64,000 bases of DNA from Ignavibacteria bacterium (GCA_947491315.1 CANLII010000009.1:1-64000); one strand, 5' to 3'; shown: positions 19,082-30,680, counted from the first letter of the stretch. Program-made: numbers and translations. The notes: a model not told the origin generated them from the letters alone.

Positions 19082-21175
19082 ATGTCAGATATCTCAAAAG
19101 TTCGAAATATTGGTATTTCTGCCCACATCGACTCGGGCAAGACCACGCTCAGTGAGCGCATTTTGTTCTACACAGGCAAGATCCACAAGATCGAGGAAGT
19201 GAGAGGAAAGTCGGGTGTTGGTGCTACGATGGATTCCATGGATCTTGAGAGAGAAAAAGGGATTACCATTCAGTCTGCAGCCACTTACTGCACATGGGGT
19301 GATTTTGAAATCAATTTGATTGATACTCCAGGTCACGTTGACTTTACAGTTGAAGTGGAAAGAGCTTTGCGCGTTTTAGATGGCGCCGTTTTAGTTTTGT
19401 GCGGTGTTGCGGGCGTTCAGAGTCAGTCGATCACAGTAGATCGTCAGATGAAAAGATATAATGTTCCAAGACTTGCTTTTGTGAACAAGATTGACCGTTC
19501 AGGTTCAAATCCAGATCGTGTTGCCGAGCAATTGCGTGAAAAATTGCATCATAGACCTGTTGTAATGACATATCCAATGGGATTGGAAGACAAATTTGCG
19601 GGTCTTATTGATTTATTGCACATGAAGGCAGTGTACTTTGATGGCGATAATGGTGAAGACATGCGTAGAGAGGATATTCCTGCGGAATATTTGGAAGAAG
19701 CGAAGAAGCGTCGTCATGCGATGATTGAAGCACTTTCAGATTTCGACGATATAATTGCAGAGAAATTCCTAATTGAAGAAGAAGTGACTGCTGAGGAATT
19801 GATTCCGGTTATTCGTCGTGAAACCATCAATTTGAAAATTACTCCATTGTATTGTGGTTCAGCGATGAAGAATAAAGGCGTTCAAATTCTTTTGGATGCT
19901 GTTGGAATGTTCTTGCCTTCGCCACAAGATGTAAAGAATGAAGGGCTTGATCAGAGCCAGAATGAAGCAAGTATTGAATTGATTCCTGAAAGAACGAAAC
20001 CATTTGTTGGCTTGGCATTCAAGCTTGAAGATGGTCGTTTCGGTCAGCTCACATATATGCGTATTTACCAAGGTGGCGTGAAAAAGGGTGATACACTCAT
20101 CAATATGTCCAATGGTAAGCGAGTGAAAGTTCCAAGACTTGTTCGTATGCATGCTGATGAGATGCATGATGTTGATGAAGTGGGACCTGGTCAAATTATC
20201 GCGATGTTTGGTATTGACTGTGCATCAGGCGATACATTCACAGATGGTAATCTTAGTGTTACGATGACTTCTATGTTTGTTGCTGACCCTGTTATTGAAC
20301 TTGCGGTTAGTCCGAAAGAAAAAGCAGGTCAAGTGAACTTCTCAAAAGCATTGAATCGCTTTACAAAAGAGGATCCAACCTTCCGCGTATATCGTGATGA
20401 AGAAAGTGGTGAAACGATTATTAAGGGAATGGGCGAATTGCACTTGGAAATTTATATTGAGCGTATCAAGCGTGAATATAATTGCGAAGTGAATGTTGGT
20501 AGACCAAAAGTTGCATTCCGCGAGACAATCACAGCGAACTCCAATTTCAATTATACTCATAAGAAGCAAACAGGTGGATCCGGTCAATTTGCTCGTGTAG
20601 CAGGTTTGCTTGAGCCATTACCTAGTGATGCGGTTGAAACATATGAATTTGTTGACGATATCGTGGGTGGTGCTATTCCTCGTGAATATATCCCTGCTTG
20701 CGATAAAGGTTTCCGTGAAGCCGTAACTGAAGGTTCATTGATTGGCCAACCTGTTGTAGGTGTTCGTGCCACGATCAATGATGGTGCAGAGCACCCAGTT
20801 GACTCTTCAGAAATGGCATTCAAGGTTGCTTCTATTGCAGCTTTCCGCGAAGCATACCTCAAAGCAAAACCAGTTATTCTTGAGCCAATCATGAAATTGG
20901 AAGTCAGTGCTCCTGAAGAATTCCAAGGTGTTGCGATTGGTCAGATCAATCAGCGTCGCGGTGTGATTGTTGGTGCAACTATGGATGCTGCATATGTAGT
21001 TGTTGAAGCAGAAGTTCCATTGAGCGAAATGTTTGGATATTCTACAGACTTGCGTTCGGTAACACAAGGTAAAGGTGAGTTTTCTATGGAATTCTTGCGC
21101 TATTCACAAGTGCCGAAAAGTGTTCAAGACGAAATGGTCAAAGCTTATCAACAAAAGCGTTCTGAAGGTAGATAA
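19082..21175 (+). CDS. fusA: Elongation factor G, EFG1mt/spdEFG1-like
   Basis: '[62 protein letters not shown]' and C-terminal '[57 protein letters not shown]' resemble mitochondrial EF-G1. Confidence 0.93.
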   Translation: MSDISKVRNIGISAHIDSGKTTLSERILFYTGKIHKIEEVRGKSGVGATMDSMDLEREKGITIQSAATYCTWGDFEINLIDTPGHVDFTVEVERALRVLDGAVLVLCGVAGVQSQSITVDRQMKRYNVPRLAFVNKIDRSGSNPDRVAEQLREKLHHRPVVMTYPMGLEDKFAGLIDLLHMKAVYFDGDNGEDMRREDIPAEYLEEAKKRRHAMIEALSDFDDIIAEKFLIEEEVTAEELIPVIRRETINLKITPLYCGSAMKNKGVQILLDAVGMFLPSPQDVKNEGLDQSQNEASIELIPERTKPFVGLAFKLEDGRFGQLTYMRIYQGGVKKGDTLINMSNGKRVKVPRLVRMHADEMHDVDEVGPGQIIAMFGIDCASGDTFTDGNLSVTMTSMFVADPVIELAVSPKEKAGQVNFSKALNRFTKEDPTFRVYRDEESGETIIKGMGELHLEIYIERIKREYNCEVNVGRPKVAFRETITANSNFNYTHKKQTGGSGQFARVAGLLEPLPSDAVETYEFVDDIVGGAIPREYIPACDKGFREAVTEGSLIGQPVVGVRATINDGAEHPVDSSEMAFKVASIAAFREAYLKAKPVILEPIMKLEVSAPEEFQGVAIGQINQRRGVIVGATMDAAYVVVEAEVPLSEMFGYSTDLRSVTQGKGEFSMEFLRYSQVPKSVQDEMVKAYQQKRSEGR

Positions 21176-21182
21176 AAAAAGT

Positions 21183-21214
21183 TTTGGTGGTTATCAACAT
21201 TTTGTGTAGTTTTG
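21183..21214 (+). promoter_or_regulatory. Bacteroidetes-type promoter upstream of rpsL
   Basis: TTTG (21183-21186)-N20-TAGTTTTG (21207-21214). Confidence 0.65.
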
Positions 21215-21285
21215 CAAGCTCTATCAGAATGACGAAAACGATCCGACAGTGATAGAATAAGATGTTTTTTTAAGGAATAGATACT

Positions 21286-21672
21286 GTGCCAACGATTAGT
21301 CAACTTGTAAGAAAAGGTCGCAAAAAGCTGATAGAGAAAAGTAAATCTCCGGCTCTTGCCAGTTGCCCACAGCGCCGTGGAGTTTGTACTCGCGTGTATA
21401 CAACAACGCCGAAGAAACCAAATTCTGCTTTGCGCAAGGTAGCAAAAGTTCGTTTGACAAATCAGTTTGAAGTTATTGCCTATATCCCAGGTGAAGGGCA
21501 CAATCTTCAAGAGCACTCAATAGTATTGATTCGTGGTGGTCGTGTGAAGGATCTTCCTGGTGTTCGTTATCACATTGTTCGTGGTGCAGCGGATACTCAA
21601 GGTGTAAAAGATCGTATGCAGTCTCGTTCCAAGTATGGAGCGAAACGTCCAAAGCCGGCCGGAACTAAATAA
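21286..21672 (+). CDS. rpsL: 30S ribosomal protein S12
   Basis: '[14 protein letters not shown]...[33 protein letters not shown]'; GTG start. Confidence 0.98.
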   Translation: MPTISQLVRKGRKKLIEKSKSPALASCPQRRGVCTRVYTTTPKKPNSALRKVAKVRLTNQFEVIAYIPGEGHNLQEHSIVLIRGGRVKDLPGVRYHIVRGAADTQGVKDRMQSRSKYGAKRPKPAGTK

Positions 21673-21700
21673 TTAGAATCGCATAGTCAGAGATAGTTTT

Positions 21701-22168
21701 ATGAGAAAGAAAAGAGCAGAGAAACGATATGCAGTGCCCGATCCACGCTTCAATGATGTGATGGTATCAAGGTTCATCAATAAAGTGATGATACAAGGCA
21801 AAAAAAATACAGCGCGTATTTTGGTGTATTCTGCATTCGATATCATTGCAGATAAATTAAAGCAGGATCCGATTGAAGTGTTCCGCAAAGCATTAAGCAA
21901 TGTATCTCCTGCTATCGAAGTTCGCTCTCGCCGTGTTGGTGGTGCTACTTACCAAGTGCCGGTAGAAGTTCGTGAAGAACGTCGCTTTGCCTTGGCAATT
22001 CGTTGGTTGAAAATGTATGCATCAGAGCGTCGCGATAAATCAATGGCTTCCAGACTAGCGTCTGAATTGATGGCTGCCGCGAATGGCGAAGGTTCATCAG
22101 TAAAAAAGCGTGATGATATTCACAGAATGGCAGAAGCAAATAAGGCTTTCGCACATTTCAAGTGGTAA
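21701..22168 (+). CDS. rpsG: 30S ribosomal protein S7
   Basis: '[30 protein letters not shown]...[14 protein letters not shown]'. Confidence 0.98.
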   Translation: MRKKRAEKRYAVPDPRFNDVMVSRFINKVMIQGKKNTARILVYSAFDIIADKLKQDPIEVFRKALSNVSPAIEVRSRRVGGATYQVPVEVREERRFALAIRWLKMYASERRDKSMASRLASELMAAANGEGSSVKKRDDIHRMAEANKAFAHFKW

Positions 22169-22218
22169 TGAAAAATAGTTCGTTCTTTGTCAATTAAACC
22201 CTGGTAGCGCTGTAAACT

Positions 22219-24276
22219 ATGTCGCGCATAATTGAGCTAGATAAATATAGAAATATAGGCATCATCGCTCATATTGATGCAGGCAAGACAACAACTACCG
22301 AGCGTATTCTCTTTTATTCCGGTTCTCTCCATAAGATGGGAGAAGTTCATGAAGGCACGGCTTTTATGGACTATATGGATCAGGAACGAGAAAGAGGTAT
22401 CACGATAACATCTGCTGCGACAACATGCTTTTGGCATGATCATCAGATTACAATCATAGATACGCCCGGACATGTTGATTTTACAGCAGAAGTGCAGAGA
22501 TCATTGAGAGTGCTAGACGGAGCTGTTGCAGTATTTTGTGCTGTAGCGGGAGTCGAGCCACAATCAGAAACGGTCTGGAGACAGGCGGATCAATTCGGTG
22601 TACCGAGAATTGTATACATCAATAAGATGGATCGAATCGGAGCTGATTTTGAGAAAGCTGTGGAATCTATTCGCGAAATACTTGGAGCAAATCCTACTCC
22701 AATTTTTATACCTGTTGGAAGTGCCGAAGAATTTGTCGGCATTATTGATTTAATCGCTATGAAGTATTTATACTTTAACGGAGATAATCAAAACCTCGAC
22801 AACTATGAAATTCGTGAGATTCCAGAATCGATGATTGGTGCGTCAAATGATGCAAGATCATATATGATTGAATCGATTGCCGAGACCAATGACAATCTTC
22901 TCGAAAAATATTTTGGTGGAGATGTCATAACAGAAGAGGAGTTGATTGCTTCTATTCGAGAAGCAGTGATTGCATCAAAGTTTTTACCTGTTTGCTGTGG
23001 TTCATCATTTAAGAATAAAGGTGTTCAGCAAGTATTAGATTCAATCACAAGGTATTTACCTTCACCGATTGATCGTGGTATCGTAAAAGGATTTGATCCT
23101 CAAGATTCTGAAAAGGCAATTGAAAGAAAGCCATCATCAGATGAACATTTTTCAGCTCTTGCATTTAAGGTGCTCACGGATGTATATGTAGGTCGTTTGA
23201 CATTTATTCGGGTTTATTCCGGAATACTTAAAGTTGGAGACATGATATACAATGCTTCAATAGGCAAGCGTGAACGAGTGCAAAAGATACTAAGAATGCA
23301 GGCTAATAAGCGAGATGAATTGTCATCATGTGAAGCCGGTGAAATAGTTGCATTGCCTGGGTTGAAATTAACGAAGACAGGTGACACTTTGTGTCATCAA
23401 GACAGTCAAGTGCTCTTTGAAAAAATCAGTTTTCTCGATCCTGTGATCAATCAGTCGATAGAGGCAAAATCGGCGGCAGATCAAGCAAAAATGCTAGATG
23501 CATTAGCTAGACTTGCAGATGAAGATCCAACGTTTAAATTCAATAATGATCAAGATAGTGGTCAAAACATTATCAGCGGCGTTGGCGAATTGCACTTGGA
23601 CATCATGGTTGACAGACTCAAGCGTGAGTTTGGTGTTGCAACGAAAGTTGGCAAACCACAGGTAGCTTACAGAGAAACGATTCTTGGATCTTCAACAAGT
23701 GAAGTTGAATTTGACAGACAAATTGGAAACAAGAATCAGTATGCGAAGGTGATCGTTTCATTACGTTCATCGGATTCAGGTCAAGGCAATCAAGTGTTGC
23801 TTGGTGAGAATCTTCCAAAGCTGGCTCCGCAATTGCTTGAAGCATTGCAAATCAGCGCAAAAGAATCGTTAGGTGTAGGTCCGATAGCAGGATATCCGAT
23901 TGTTGATATAACAGTTGAAATAACGGATGTCGGAATAAGAGATGGAGAGACAACTGATATAGCTTGTAAAGTTGCAGTTGCAAATGCGGTAAGAGAGGCC
24001 ATTAGATTGGCTAATCCAACATTGTTGGAGCCCGTTTTTGCAGTAGAAGCAATAGCTCCTATGGAATATATTGGCGAGGTAATTGCTGATTTGAATTCCA
24101 GAAGAGGCAAGATCGAAGAGATTACGCAAAAGGGTAGCTCGCAAGGAGTGAGAGCCTCAGTACCATTGAGTGAAATGTTTGGTTATGTAACCAAACTGCG
24201 TTCAATGACACAAGGTAGAGGATCATATTCAATGATTTTCTCACACTACGAGCCTACGACGCTAAAGCAGTATTAA
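22219..24276 (+). CDS. fusA2: Elongation factor G paralog, EFG2mt/spdEFG2-like (predicted ribosome-recycling type)
   Basis: EF-G GTPase motifs ('[19 protein letters not shown]','DTPGHVDF','[10 protein letters not shown]'), but domain IV lacks the canonical GG.IP.EY segment. '[19 protein letters not shown]' and '[14 protein letters not shown]' resemble human GFM2. Confidence 0.9.
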   Translation: MSRIIELDKYRNIGIIAHIDAGKTTTTERILFYSGSLHKMGEVHEGTAFMDYMDQERERGITITSAATTCFWHDHQITIIDTPGHVDFTAEVQRSLRVLDGAVAVFCAVAGVEPQSETVWRQADQFGVPRIVYINKMDRIGADFEKAVESIREILGANPTPIFIPVGSAEEFVGIIDLIAMKYLYFNGDNQNLDNYEIREIPESMIGASNDARSYMIESIAETNDNLLEKYFGGDVITEEELIASIREAVIASKFLPVCCGSSFKNKGVQQVLDSITRYLPSPIDRGIVKGFDPQDSEKAIERKPSSDEHFSALAFKVLTDVYVGRLTFIRVYSGILKVGDMIYNASIGKRERVQKILRMQANKRDELSSCEAGEIVALPGLKLTKTGDTLCHQDSQVLFEKISFLDPVINQSIEAKSAADQAKMLDALARLADEDPTFKFNNDQDSGQNIISGVGELHLDIMVDRLKREFGVATKVGKPQVAYRETILGSSTSEVEFDRQIGNKNQYAKVIVSLRSSDSGQGNQVLLGENLPKLAPQLLEALQISAKESLGVGPIAGYPIVDITVEITDVGIRDGETTDIACKVAVANAVREAIRLANPTLLEPVFAVEAIAPMEYIGEVIADLNSRRGKIEEITQKGSSQGVRASVPLSEMFGYVTKLRSMTQGRGSYSMIFSHYEPTTLKQY

Positions 24277-24330
24277 CAGCATAGCGATAAGCAGTTTTTC
24301 ATTACATATAGTTATCACGTTAGGTGCACT

Positions 24331-25539
24331 ATGGCAAAAGAGAAATTTGAAAGGTCTAAGCCCCACGTCAATGTTGGTACAATTGGCCACGTTGATCATG
24401 GTAAGACAACGCTCACTGCAGCGATCACAATGGCATTGGCTAAATCAGGCCTGTCTGCAAAGCGTTCGTATGATTCAATTGATAATGCTCCCGAAGAGAA
24501 GGCACGTGGAATCACCATTAACACTGCTCACGTGGAGTACGAAACAGCAAATCGTCATTATGCACACGTTGACTGTCCAGGTCACGCGGATTATGTGAAA
24601 AACATGATCACAGGTGCGGCACAAATGGATGGTGCTATTCTTGTAGTGGCAGGTACAGATGGACCTATGCCACAAACACGTGAGCACATTCTACTTGCCC
24701 GTCAGGTTGGCGTTCCTCGTATTGTAGTCTTCATGAACAAAGTTGATATAGCTGATCCCGAACTTTTGGATCTTGTAGAATTAGAAGTTCGTGAGCTACT
24801 CAGCAAATATGATTTCCCAGGTGATGATATTCCTATCATCAAAGGTTCCGCACTCCAAGGTCTTGACGCTGGTACTTCAGAAGAAGCTGCCATTGATGAT
24901 CCGCGCTTGAAACCTATCTATGACCTCATGGAAGCTGTTGATACTTATATCCCAACACCTATCCGTGATACAGAAAAGCCATTCCTTATGCCCGTTGAAG
25001 ACGTTTTCTCAATCACTGGTCGCGGTACAGTTGCTACTGGTCGTATTGAGCGTGGAATCGTGAATGTAAACGAGGAAGTTGAATTGGTTGGTTTTGGTCT
25101 CCAGAAGAAAACTATTGTAACTGGTGTTGAAATGTTCCGCAAGCTTCTTGATCAAGGTCGTGCGGGTGATAATGTTGGTCTTTTGCTTCGTGGTGTTGAC
25201 AAAGCAGAGATTGAGCGTGGTATGGTTCTTGCTAAAACAGGTACTATCACACCTCACCACAAGTTCAATGCGCAGGTTTATGTGTTAACGAAAGATGAGG
25301 GTGGTCGTCACACTCCATTCTTTAATGGTTATCGTCCGCAGTTCTATTTCCGTACAACAGATGTGACAGGAGTTGCAACACTTCCTTCAGGTACTGAAAT
25401 GGTTATGCCTGGTGATAATATTGACAATCTCGTTATTGAGCTTATTACTCCGGTAGCTATGGATGAAGGACTACGTTTCGCGATTCGCGAAGGTGGCCGC
25501 ACAGTAGGTGCAGGTGTAGTAACAAAGATTATTGAATAA
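24331..25539 (+). CDS. tuf: Elongation factor Tu
   Basis: '[33 protein letters not shown]...[26 protein letters not shown]'. Confidence 0.98.
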   Translation: MAKEKFERSKPHVNVGTIGHVDHGKTTLTAAITMALAKSGLSAKRSYDSIDNAPEEKARGITINTAHVEYETANRHYAHVDCPGHADYVKNMITGAAQMDGAILVVAGTDGPMPQTREHILLARQVGVPRIVVFMNKVDIADPELLDLVELEVRELLSKYDFPGDDIPIIKGSALQGLDAGTSEEAAIDDPRLKPIYDLMEAVDTYIPTPIRDTEKPFLMPVEDVFSITGRGTVATGRIERGIVNVNEEVELVGFGLQKKTIVTGVEMFRKLLDQGRAGDNVGLLLRGVDKAEIERGMVLAKTGTITPHHKFNAQVYVLTKDEGGRHTPFFNGYRPQFYFRTTDVTGVATLPSGTEMVMPGDNIDNLVIELITPVAMDEGLRFAIREGGRTVGAGVVTKIIE

Positions 25540-25552
25540 AATATGTACCGTT

Positions 25553-25590
25553 AGATGGGAATGTTAATTCCATTCCCATCTTTCTTTGTC
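25553..25590 (+). terminator. Intrinsic terminator/attenuator between tuf and rpsJ
   Basis: Perfect 11-bp stem AGATGGGAATG/CATTCCCATCT (loop TTAATTC) followed by TTCTTTGTCTC; 20-30 nt before the rpsJ start. Confidence 0.65.
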
Positions 25591-25610
25591 TCTCATTTTT
25601 TTGAAGGTAC

Positions 25611-25925
25611 GTGAGCGTGGCTACCCAAAGGATTCGTATCAAATTAAAATCGTACGACCACAACCTAATTGATAAATCGTCCGAGCGTATTGTTCGCACT
25701 ATTAAGCAAACAGGAGCAGTAGTATCCGGTCCTATTCCGTTACCAACGGAAAAGACAGTATATACAGTTCTACGTTCACCACACGTTGATAAAAAATCAC
25801 GTGAGCAGTTTGAGGCGCGAGTTCATAAACGTCTGATAGATATTTTCAGCTCAACTCAACGCACTATAGACGCTTTAATGCGTCTGGAGCTTCCAGCAGG
25901 TGTTGATGTCGAGGTTAAGGTCTAA
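25611..25925 (+). CDS. rpsJ: 30S ribosomal protein S10
   Basis: '[63 protein letters not shown]'; GTG start. Confidence 0.97.
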   Translation: MSVATQRIRIKLKSYDHNLIDKSSERIVRTIKQTGAVVSGPIPLPTEKTVYTVLRSPHVDKKSREQFEARVHKRLIDIFSSTQRTIDALMRLELPAGVDVEVKV

Positions 25926-25939
25926 GGAGTAAAGAAAAG

Positions 25940-26557
25940 ATGCTATTAGGTCGTAAATTGGGCATGACTAGCATATTCAGCGAGAACGGTGAATATGTGC
26001 CCTGTACAGTCATAGAAGCTGGACCATGCGCAGTAGTGCAAGTCCGCACATTAGATAAAGATGGATACACTGCCGTTCAACTTGGCTATGGAGAAATAGC
26101 CGAGCGTAAGGTATCTCAACCGCTTGCCGGGCATTTTAAAAAAGCCGGTATTGCACCAAAGCGCCATATCAAAGAATTCAGAATGGACAATGTTACCGTA
26201 GCACTCGGTGAGACTGTAACAATTGAGACCATCTTGAAAATTGGAGATATAGTGAAGGTATCCGGCACATCAAAAGGTCGTGGTTTCCAAGGTGTAATGA
26301 AACGACATCACTTCGGTGGTGTTGGTATGTCAAGCCATGGTCAATCTGATAGAGCACGTGCTCCAGGATCAATCGGTTCATCATCATATCCTTCGAGAGT
26401 TTTCAAAGGTATGCGTATGGCTGGTCGAATGGGTGGTACGAGAATCAGTATCAGAAATCTCATTGTGCTTGATATCATGCCGGATCAGAATTTGCTAGTT
26501 GTAAAAGGTAGCATACCCGGTGCAATTAATTCCATAGTAGAAATTGTTAAGCTGTAA
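25940..26557 (+). CDS. rplC: 50S ribosomal protein L3
   Basis: 'LLGRKLGMTSIFSENGEYVPCTVIEAGPCAVVQVRT...SKGRGFQGVMKRHHFGG'; SD-like aaggag. Confidence 0.97.
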   Translation: MLLGRKLGMTSIFSENGEYVPCTVIEAGPCAVVQVRTLDKDGYTAVQLGYGEIAERKVSQPLAGHFKKAGIAPKRHIKEFRMDNVTVALGETVTIETILKIGDIVKVSGTSKGRGFQGVMKRHHFGGVGMSSHGQSDRARAPGSIGSSSYPSRVFKGMRMAGRMGGTRISIRNLIVLDIMPDQNLLVVKGSIPGAINSIVEIVKL

Positions 26558-26568
26558 GGTATAGAACA

Positions 26569-27189
26569 ATGCTCATAAATGTATTCGGAATAAATGGATC
26601 TGTAACCAGTCAGGTAGAATTGCCTGAAGAGGTTTTTAATGTGGAGCCAAACGAGCATGCGATGTACCTTGCGGTAAAAGCATACTTGGCAAACCAAAGA
26701 CAAGGAACTGCAAAAACTAAAGTCAGGTCTGAAGTTCGTGGTGGTGGCAGAAAACCTTGGAAACAAAAAGGTCGTGGTACAGCAAGAGCTGGTTCTAATC
26801 GCTCACCTGTATGGGTAGGCGGTGGTACCATTCACGGTCCAAGACCACATCTTTACAAGCAATATCTTCCTGCACAAATGAAAAAATTGGCTAGAAAGTC
26901 AGCTTTGTCATTGCGTGTTAAAGAGGAAAATCTTTTAGTACTAGAAGGTTTAGCTTTTGATGGTATAAAGACTAAGAACATGATTAGTGTAATGAAGGCA
27001 TTGAACATTGATGGTCAAAAGTCTTTATTTATGCTCAAAGATTCCGATAAGAATGTAGTGTTGTCTGCAAAAAACATACCTGGCGTAATGACATTGCCAG
27101 CGACTATTGCTTCTACATACGACATTCTTAATCATAGGAAAATCATCCTTAGCAAGGAAGCCTTGCAGGATTTGGTACAAACTTTTTAA
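26569..27189 (+). CDS. rplD: 50S ribosomal protein L4
   Basis: 'RGGGRKPWKQKGRGTARAGSNRSPVWVGGGTIHGPRPH'. Confidence 0.97.
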   Translation: MLINVFGINGSVTSQVELPEEVFNVEPNEHAMYLAVKAYLANQRQGTAKTKVRSEVRGGGRKPWKQKGRGTARAGSNRSPVWVGGGTIHGPRPHLYKQYLPAQMKKLARKSALSLRVKEENLLVLEGLAFDGIKTKNMISVMKALNIDGQKSLFMLKDSDKNVVLSAKNIPGVMTLPATIASTYDILNHRKIILSKEALQDLVQTF

Positions 27190-27216
27190 TGCTGAAGTAA
27201 TTAGGCAAAAAAATCG

Positions 27217-27522
27217 ATGATTACAGTTATTAAACGCCCGATGCTCACAGAGAAAGCGGCAATGCTTGCAGAGAAGAAGCAATATGCTTTTGAAGTGACG
27301 ACAGATGCAAACAAGATCCAGATCAAAGCCGCTATAGAGCGTCTTTATGAAGTAAAAGTTTCTTCTGTTAGAACAATAAATGTGAAAGGCAAAAACAAAA
27401 CACGTGTTACTAAGCGTGGTTTGATGCGCGGTGCAACTCCTCTTCGCAAGAAAGCATATGTGACATTAGCACCCGGATACTCCATCGACCTTGTCGGCGG
27501 TGAAGGCAATACTGAAGATTAA
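27217..27522 (+). CDS. rplW: 50S ribosomal protein L23
   Basis: 'IKRPMLTEKAAMLAEKKQYAFEVTTDANKIQIKAAIERLYEVKVSSVRTINVKGK'. Confidence 0.96.
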   Translation: MITVIKRPMLTEKAAMLAEKKQYAFEVTTDANKIQIKAAIERLYEVKVSSVRTINVKGKNKTRVTKRGLMRGATPLRKKAYVTLAPGYSIDLVGGEGNTED

Positions 27523-27536
27523 TTTCGAGATAGACA

Positions 27537-28373
27537 ATGGCTTTAAGAATTCTCAAACCTATTACACCTGGTACTCGTTTTTACTCTGTGAGTTCATTTA
27601 ATGAAATCACACCTGGAGCGCAGCCAGAGAAATCTCTTCTTGTTCCTAAAAAGAAGAGTGGTGGGCGGAACAATACAGGTCGCATCACATCAAGGCATCG
27701 TGGTGGCGGACACAAGCAACAGTATCGTATTATTGATTTTAAGCGTAGAAAGCATGGCATTGCTGCAGAGGTAATGAGCATACAATACGATCCGAATCGT
27801 ACTTGCCGAATTGCGCTACTGCGTTATGATGATGGTGAACTGACATATATCTTGGCACCTGGTAAGCTAAAAGTTGGCCAGAAGGTAATGTCGGGTCCAA
27901 ATGCAGAACTTCAAGATGGTAATGCGCTACCGATGGAAAAAATTCCTGTAGGTATGTTCATTCACAATATTGAAATGAAGCCTGGTAAAGGTGGTCAGAT
28001 GGTTCGTAGTGCAGGTACAGGTGCTCAACTTCTTGGTTTTGACGGTGGGTTGGCTCAGATTAAATTGCCATCCGGTGAAATCAGAAAAGTACCACAAACA
28101 TGCATGGCAACTCTAGGAGTTGTAGGTAATTCCGATCATGAGAACATTCTTTATGGAAAAGCTGGTCGTATGCGTTGGTTGGGAGTTCGTCCACAAACAC
28201 GCGGTATGGCGATGAATCCGATCGATCACCCGATGGGTGGTGGTGAAGGTCGTTCCAAATCCGGTGGTGGTCGTCAACATCCACGCTCACCTTGGGGTCA
28301 ATTGGCCAAGGGCTTGAAGACTCGCAAGAAAAAAAAGAAGTCAACTGATCTTATTGTTCGTAAAAGAAAGTAA
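27537..28373 (+). CDS. rplB: 50S ribosomal protein L2
   Basis: '[28 protein letters not shown]...[29 protein letters not shown]'. Confidence 0.98.
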   Translation: MALRILKPITPGTRFYSVSSFNEITPGAQPEKSLLVPKKKSGGRNNTGRITSRHRGGGHKQQYRIIDFKRRKHGIAAEVMSIQYDPNRTCRIALLRYDDGELTYILAPGKLKVGQKVMSGPNAELQDGNALPMEKIPVGMFIHNIEMKPGKGGQMVRSAGTGAQLLGFDGGLAQIKLPSGEIRKVPQTCMATLGVVGNSDHENILYGKAGRMRWLGVRPQTRGMAMNPIDHPMGGGEGRSKSGGGRQHPRSPWGQLAKGLKTRKKKKKSTDLIVRKRK

Positions 28374-28383
28374 TTAGGACATT

Positions 28384-28671
28384 ATGGCTCGCTCACTGAA
28401 AAAAGGCGTATTCATCTACTATAAACTTATGAAGAAAGTAGATGCATTGAATGAATCAGGCAAGAAGACTGTTGTAAAGACATGGTCACGTGCTTCAACG
28501 ATTGCACCAGACTTTGTTGGCCACACTTTTGCGGTTCATAATGGCAATAAATTCATTCCTGTGTATGTGACAGAGAACATGGTTGGTCACAAGCTTGGTG
28601 AATTTTCTCCAACGAGAACATTCAAAGGTCATGCAGGTAGTAGAAAGGACCAAAAGTCCGGAAAACGATAA
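28384..28671 (+). CDS. rpsS: 30S ribosomal protein S19
   Basis: '[11 protein letters not shown]...[54 protein letters not shown]'. Confidence 0.98.
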   Translation: MARSLKKGVFIYYKLMKKVDALNESGKKTVVKTWSRASTIAPDFVGHTFAVHNGNKFIPVYVTENMVGHKLGEFSPTRTFKGHAGSRKDQKSGKR

Positions 28672-28698
28672 TTCGTAGCTGAATAAGGTTAAAATATT

Positions 28699-29052
28699 AT
28701 GCTTAATGCTCGTGCAACAAAGCGTTATCTACGCTCTTCACCTCGTAAAATGCGATTGGTGATTGATTTGATACGAGGAAAATCAGCCGCTCAAGCTTTG
28801 GCGACGCTGAGATTCTCTACAAAGACTGCATCCAAGGATGCTGAGATGGTTCTTCGTTCTGCGATAGCGAATGTCATGGAGAAGGCCACAGCAGCCAGTG
28901 AGCGCGTTGATGAAGGAAAATTATTTGTGAGTGCGGCCTTTGTAAATCAAGGTCCTACAGCGAAACGCATTTCTCCTGCCCCTATGGGTAGAGCTTATAG
29001 AATACGCAAGCGTTCGCATCACTTAACTATTGAAGTCTCAGTTACTCAGTAA
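28699..29052 (+). CDS. rplV: 50S ribosomal protein L22
   Basis: 'RYLRSSPRKMRLVIDLIRGKSAAQALATLRFSTKTASKDAEMVLRSAIANV'. Confidence 0.96.
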   Translation: MLNARATKRYLRSSPRKMRLVIDLIRGKSAAQALATLRFSTKTASKDAEMVLRSAIANVMEKATAASERVDEGKLFVSAAFVNQGPTAKRISPAPMGRAYRIRKRSHHLTIEVSVTQ

Positions 29053-29069
29053 CTTTCAGGAGTAAAACC

Positions 29070-29714
29070 TTGGGTCAGAAGACAAATCCGATTGGTATCC
29101 GTCTAGGCATTACTCGCCACTGGGATGCAAACTGGTTCGATGAAAAGAATGTGGCTGAAAAGCTGTCTGAAGACTTAATGGTCCGTTCTTACATCAAAAG
29201 TAGCAAGCGTAAAGCTGGAGTTGCACGCATCGTGATTGAGCGTACGGCAAAACAGTTGCGCATAACATTGCACACATCTCGTCCAGGCGTGATTATCGGT
29301 AAATCCGGTAAAGACATTACGCAGTTGGAAGAAGAATTAAAGAAGATTTCTAAGAAAGATGTTAAGATTCTCATTCATGAAATCAAGCGTCCTGAAATCG
29401 AAGCTCAATTGGTTGCCGAGAATATAGCTCAGCAATTGGAAGGTAGAGTTTCATTCCGTAAGGCTATGAAGCAATCTGTTGGTGCAGCGATGAGAATGGG
29501 AGCTGAAGGAATTCGTGTTATGTGTTCCGGTCGATTGGGCGGAGCAGATATGTCCCGCACAGAACAGTATAAAGAAGGTCGCGTACCATTGCACACATTG
29601 CGTGCAGATATTGATTATGGTACTGCAACAGCTTCAACGGTCTACGGATTGATTGGAGTTAAAACTTGGATTTGTCGTGGCGAAGTAATTGGTAAGCTTG
29701 TAACTAAAGATTAA
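29070..29714 (+). CDS. rpsC: 30S ribosomal protein S3
   Basis: 'MGQKTNPIGIRLGITRHWDANWFDEKN...RPGVIIGKSGKDITQLEEEL'; TTG start after aggag. Confidence 0.97.
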   Translation: MGQKTNPIGIRLGITRHWDANWFDEKNVAEKLSEDLMVRSYIKSSKRKAGVARIVIERTAKQLRITLHTSRPGVIIGKSGKDITQLEEELKKISKKDVKILIHEIKRPEIEAQLVAENIAQQLEGRVSFRKAMKQSVGAAMRMGAEGIRVMCSGRLGGADMSRTEQYKEGRVPLHTLRADIDYGTATASTVYGLIGVKTWICRGEVIGKLVTKD

Positions 29715-29730
29715 ATAAGGATATGGCACA

Positions 29731-30150
29731 ATGCTGATTCCTAAAAGAGTAAAGCATAGAAAAACACAACGTGGTAGAATGAAAGGCAAAGCCTATCGCG
29801 GTTCTCAGGTTGCATTTGGAACCTTTGGAATCAAAGCGATGGAGCCGGCGTGGATTACCAATCGTCAGATTGAATCAGCTAGAATTGCCATCAATCGTTT
29901 TCTCCGTCGTGACGGTAAAGTATGGATTCGTATTTTCCCTGATAAACCAGTAACCAAAAAACCTGCAGAGGTTCGAATGGGTTCCGGTAAAGGTAATCCC
30001 GAATTTTGGGTAGCGGTTGTGAAGCCTGGTAGAATTCTTTTTGAGATCGATGGCGTATCAAGAGAAAAGGCAGTAGAAGCAGCTCGTTTGGCCTCTCATA
30101 AATTACCAATAAAAGTAAAGTTTGTAACACGCTTGGATGCGGTAGAGTAA
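29731..30150 (+). CDS. rplP: 50S ribosomal protein L16
   Basis: '[54 protein letters not shown]'. Confidence 0.97.
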   Translation: MLIPKRVKHRKTQRGRMKGKAYRGSQVAFGTFGIKAMEPAWITNRQIESARIAINRFLRRDGKVWIRIFPDKPVTKKPAEVRMGSGKGNPEFWVAVVKPGRILFEIDGVSREKAVEAARLASHKLPIKVKFVTRLDAVE

Positions 30151-30353
30151 TGAAAAAGCAAAAAGCGTCCGAAATTCGCAAAATCTCCACTGAAGAGTTG
30201 ATGGAGATGTTAACTTCCACTGAGGAAGCAATGGTTTTGAGAAACTTTGAGAAGGCGATGAGCCAACTTGAAAATACTTCGCAAATCAGAACCTTACGCA
30301 AAGATATTGCGCGTATCAAAATGGTATTGCGCGAGCGAAATGTTGCAGTTTGA
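30150..30353 (+). CDS. rpmC: 50S ribosomal protein L29
   Basis: 'KASEIRKISTEELMEML...LENTSQIRTLRKDIARIKMVLRER'. Confidence 0.93.
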   Translation: MKKQKASEIRKISTEELMEMLTSTEEAMVLRNFEKAMSQLENTSQIRTLRKDIARIKMVLRERNVAV

Positions 30354-30383
30354 TACACTACGCACTATTAAGAATTGAACAAT

Positions 30384-30665
30384 ATGGCTACTAAAGCTAC
30401 AGAACAAGCGCCTTCTACAACGGGAAAGAAAATCCGTCAAGGCAAAGTAATCAGTGCCGCCATGAACAAAAGTATTGTTGTGGCAATTGAGCGCCAGGTT
30501 GCTCATCCATTGTACAAGAAATATTATAAGCAGACGAAAAAAATCATGTCACATGATGAAGCAAATGAGTGTCGCATAGGTGATACAGTCCGTGTCATTG
30601 AAAGTCGTCCATTGAGTGCCCGCAAGCGCTGGATGCTCGTTGAAATTGTCGATCGTGCGAAGTAA
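30384..30665 (+). CDS. rpsQ: 30S ribosomal protein S17
   Basis: 'RQGKVISAAMNKSIVVAIERQVAHPLYKKYYKQTKKIMSHDEANECRIGDTVRVIESRPLS'; ATG 30384 preferred over TTG 30375. Confidence 0.95.
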   Translation: MATKATEQAPSTTGKKIRQGKVISAAMNKSIVVAIERQVAHPLYKKYYKQTKKIMSHDEANECRIGDTVRVIESRPLSARKRWMLVEIVDRAK

Positions 30666-30680
30666 TTAAGGAAGAACATT

